The notes beneath the pieces were generated by a model. The model was not told the origin of the DNA. It did not search any database and saw only the letters and a program-made list of their open reading frames with translations. A DNA stretch of 20,896 nucleotides from NCBI GenBank assembly GCA_001970855.1, contig LSSN01000208.1, forward strand, positions 12,460 to 33,355, written 5' to 3'. Every line of letters starts with the position of its first letter. Position 1 is the first letter of the stretch. The DNA comes from Smittium culicis (Eukaryota > Kickxellomycota > Harpellomycetes > Harpellales > Legeriomycetaceae). This document shows, in pieces, positions 19,576 through 20,896 of the stretch. The translations under genes were made by a program, and so were the position numbers.

Positions 19576-20054
19576 AACACTATATTGACTGAAGATTATG
19601 AAATTAATAGATATAGTGCTTTGTGATTTGCTATCGATGTAAACGAAGAATCTAAAAAATGTCACTAAATAAAGATGACTCTATTGATCATGTAAGGTAT
19701 AAAGAATTAAAATAGACAGTAAACCTAAATACCTAGATGTTCAGAAACGCTTTTAGATCAAAACATGATTCGTCAATAAAATATAGAGAACTGAATAATT
19801 CCGATATTGTGGCATAATATCCCTAATCGCAGATTTTCCCAGGGTGAATCAACGGAGTTTAATAATAGTAGATTTAATTAATTTATATCCAGAAAACTAT
19901 CCAGCCGAGCAGAGTAGATATATACCAGCTCAATATTCAGCAAATACTGAAAATCCTATCCAAATTGAAATGGGATACTGACGCTAAGCTTGGGATAAAA
20001 AAGAGAAGTAATACATTAAGCTCCATATTGCATAAGTAAGGTACATATTACTGA
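19576..20054 (+). pseudogene. Possible Gag-like retroelement fragment
   Basis: Coding-like frames on the plus strand: TEDYEINRYSAL (about 19591-19623, then TGA and more coding-like sequence to TAA 19666), and a 60-codon open stretch 19799-19981 containing INLYPENYPAEQSRYIPAQY then NPIQIEMGY, followed by AWDKKEK (19988-20008). A Pro/Gln-rich linker, a P-x-x-I-E element and a Lys/Glu-rich stretch in this order are typical of the C-terminal half of Ty3-type Gag just before a zinc knuckle. The position where a knuckle should be (about 20019-20054, SSILHK*GTYY) keeps the K-x-G-x-Y spacing but has lost all zinc ligands. Orientation is opposite to the neighbouring reverse transcriptase remnant, so it would belong to another element. 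Speculative. Confidence 0.3.
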
Positions 20055-20610
20055 ACCTAATCTATACTCTATTTTTATAACTTGAATCCTTGAAATGATT
20101 TAATGTAGATTACTCCTTAAACCACTCATATCGATTGTACATAATCGGTTATCTAAAGCCATTTAATGAGATGGTTGATAGATGAGTCAACATTGGTCTG
20201 AATCAAACCTGTTTTACTTATAGGCTTTATTTCTTTTTTAATTTCTGGCGAATAATATATATTGATCATTGTATTATTTGCTATAATGTTCGGATGCTTA
20301 ATACATATGTTTTATTAGTCAGTTGAAATTTATTTAGCAAATGGAGTTTAAGAGATTGTTTAAGAAATTTATTCTATACTTTTATATTCATTGATAGGTT
20401 GTATGAAGACATATTCCATTTGTTTCGAATTTTCTCACACTTTGAACTAAAATTATATTTATTAACTAGCATTTGGTAATTAAGTAACATATACGAATTA
20501 AGTCTCCAATTTCTTCTTGATTCCCCTTAAAAGCCTTTCCTAATTAAGAACTTATTCTTTTTGAAATTGATTCATTACTAAATTAGTCATTTGCCTCTCC
20601 AACTCACGAT
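20055..20610. other. AT-rich spacer before the right-hand gene
   Basis: No coding signal recognised. It leads into the G-poor tract, so upstream promoter elements of the gene at 20839 may lie here. Confidence 0.35.
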
Positions 20611-20836
20611 TTGCTTATTTATCTCATTTTCATCTGTCAATTAATTTCACTAACTATTTCCTATTCCCTCTGCTTTACTATTATCTTTTCCTTCTTCCCG
20701 CCTTCCTATATAACCCCAACACTTACGCCCTATTTAAACTTAATCTATTTAATTTTATATTCTCCCGTCATACATTTTATACACACCCTCCCTTCCTATC
20801 CTTTTTTTTCCATTACTATATACTAAAATAATTTAG
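20611..20836 (+). promoter_or_regulatory. G-depleted, pyrimidine-rich leader or intron before the right-hand gene
   Basis: Between 20641 and 20834 the plus strand has only about four G, while C and T dominate, with CCTCCCTTCCTATCC-like blocks. It ends in TACTAAAATAATTTAG (20821-20836), which looks like a yeast-type branch site followed by a 3' splice site, two bases before the ATG. It is thus either a CT-rich core promoter and leader typical of expressed fungal genes, or the 3' part of a 5' UTR intron. The same CT-rich, G-poor character occurs inside the oxidase intron (about 84-120). The 71-codon open frame across it is a by-product of the lack of G. Confidence 0.5.
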
Positions 20837-20838
20837 AG

Positions 20839-20896
20839 ATGAATACCGACTTGCCTATTTCCTCTTTGGATCAATATATTAATACTTTGGGTTTCG
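20839..20896 (+). CDS. 5' end of a plus-strand gene, cut by the window edge
   Basis: ATG at 20839 opens a frame that stays open to the edge (19 codons: MNTDLPISSLDQYINTLGF). The other two frames stop within the same stretch. The codons are less AT-biased than the desert (ACC, GAC, TCC, GGT), like the oxidase at the other end, and the CT-rich leader before it supports a real start. Too short for a family call. Confidence 0.6.
   Translation, partial: MNTDLPISSLDQYINTLGF

Noticed and set aside
20611..20826. 71-codon open frame before the right-hand gene
   Set aside because: The absence of stops follows from the G-poor, CT-rich composition. The peptide is Leu, Ile, Phe, Tyr, Pro and Ser without domain character.
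1..20896. CRISPR arrays, bacterial operons, phage or plasmid functions
   Set aside because: No regularly spaced direct repeats, no Shine-Dalgarno-led gene runs, and the recognisable genes are eukaryotic with introns.

Overview
This looks like a stretch of nuclear DNA from an AT-rich, intron-bearing eukaryote, most likely an early-diverging fungus. The grounds are a peroxisomal acyl-CoA oxidase interrupted by a GT-AG intron, a seven-helix receptor of the cAMP-receptor/Git3-like type, short candidate introns and eukaryotic transposons. The exact lineage is an inference; a Zoopagomycota gut fungus would fit, but nothing in the window proves it. No prokaryotic operon structure, CRISPR array, rRNA gene or convincing tRNA gene is visible.

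Layout: 1-1934 (+) is the 3' part of an acyl-CoA oxidase gene, whose first exon runs off the left edge. It is richer in G+C than anything else here. At 3099-4382 (-) lies a seven-helix receptor gene, convergent with the oxidase. From about 4.4 to 20.6 kb the window is a very AT-rich gene desert that no intact long gene occupies. It holds a graveyard of decayed elements: a Tc1/mariner (IS630-superfamily) transposase remnant whose DD34E spacing is still exact (7762-7872), a pogo/Tigger-type transposase pseudogene with candidate terminal inverted repeats (10026-11815), a reverse transcriptase/RNase H remnant on the minus strand that looks DIRS-like (about 18235-19400), and next to it a possible Gag-like fragment on the plus strand (19576-20054). 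Between these are broken or fragmentary host-type genes: a secreted-protein pseudogene (14942-15776), a two-exon gene start (8294-8480), and several orphan exon-like pieces (4749, 5525, 6269, 12612, 13329). At the right edge a strikingly G-poor, pyrimidine-rich tract leads into the first 19 codons of another plus-strand gene (ATG at 20839).

Functionally, only the oxidase (peroxisomal beta-oxidation of fatty acids) and the receptor (signalling at the cell surface) can be assigned. They are neighbours, with no evidence of a shared pathway. I found no convincing new biological system. The best leads are the in-frame optional intron in the receptor, the DIRS-like remnant, and the unrecognised secreted-protein pseudogene. 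All family calls come from motif reading by eye without database searches.
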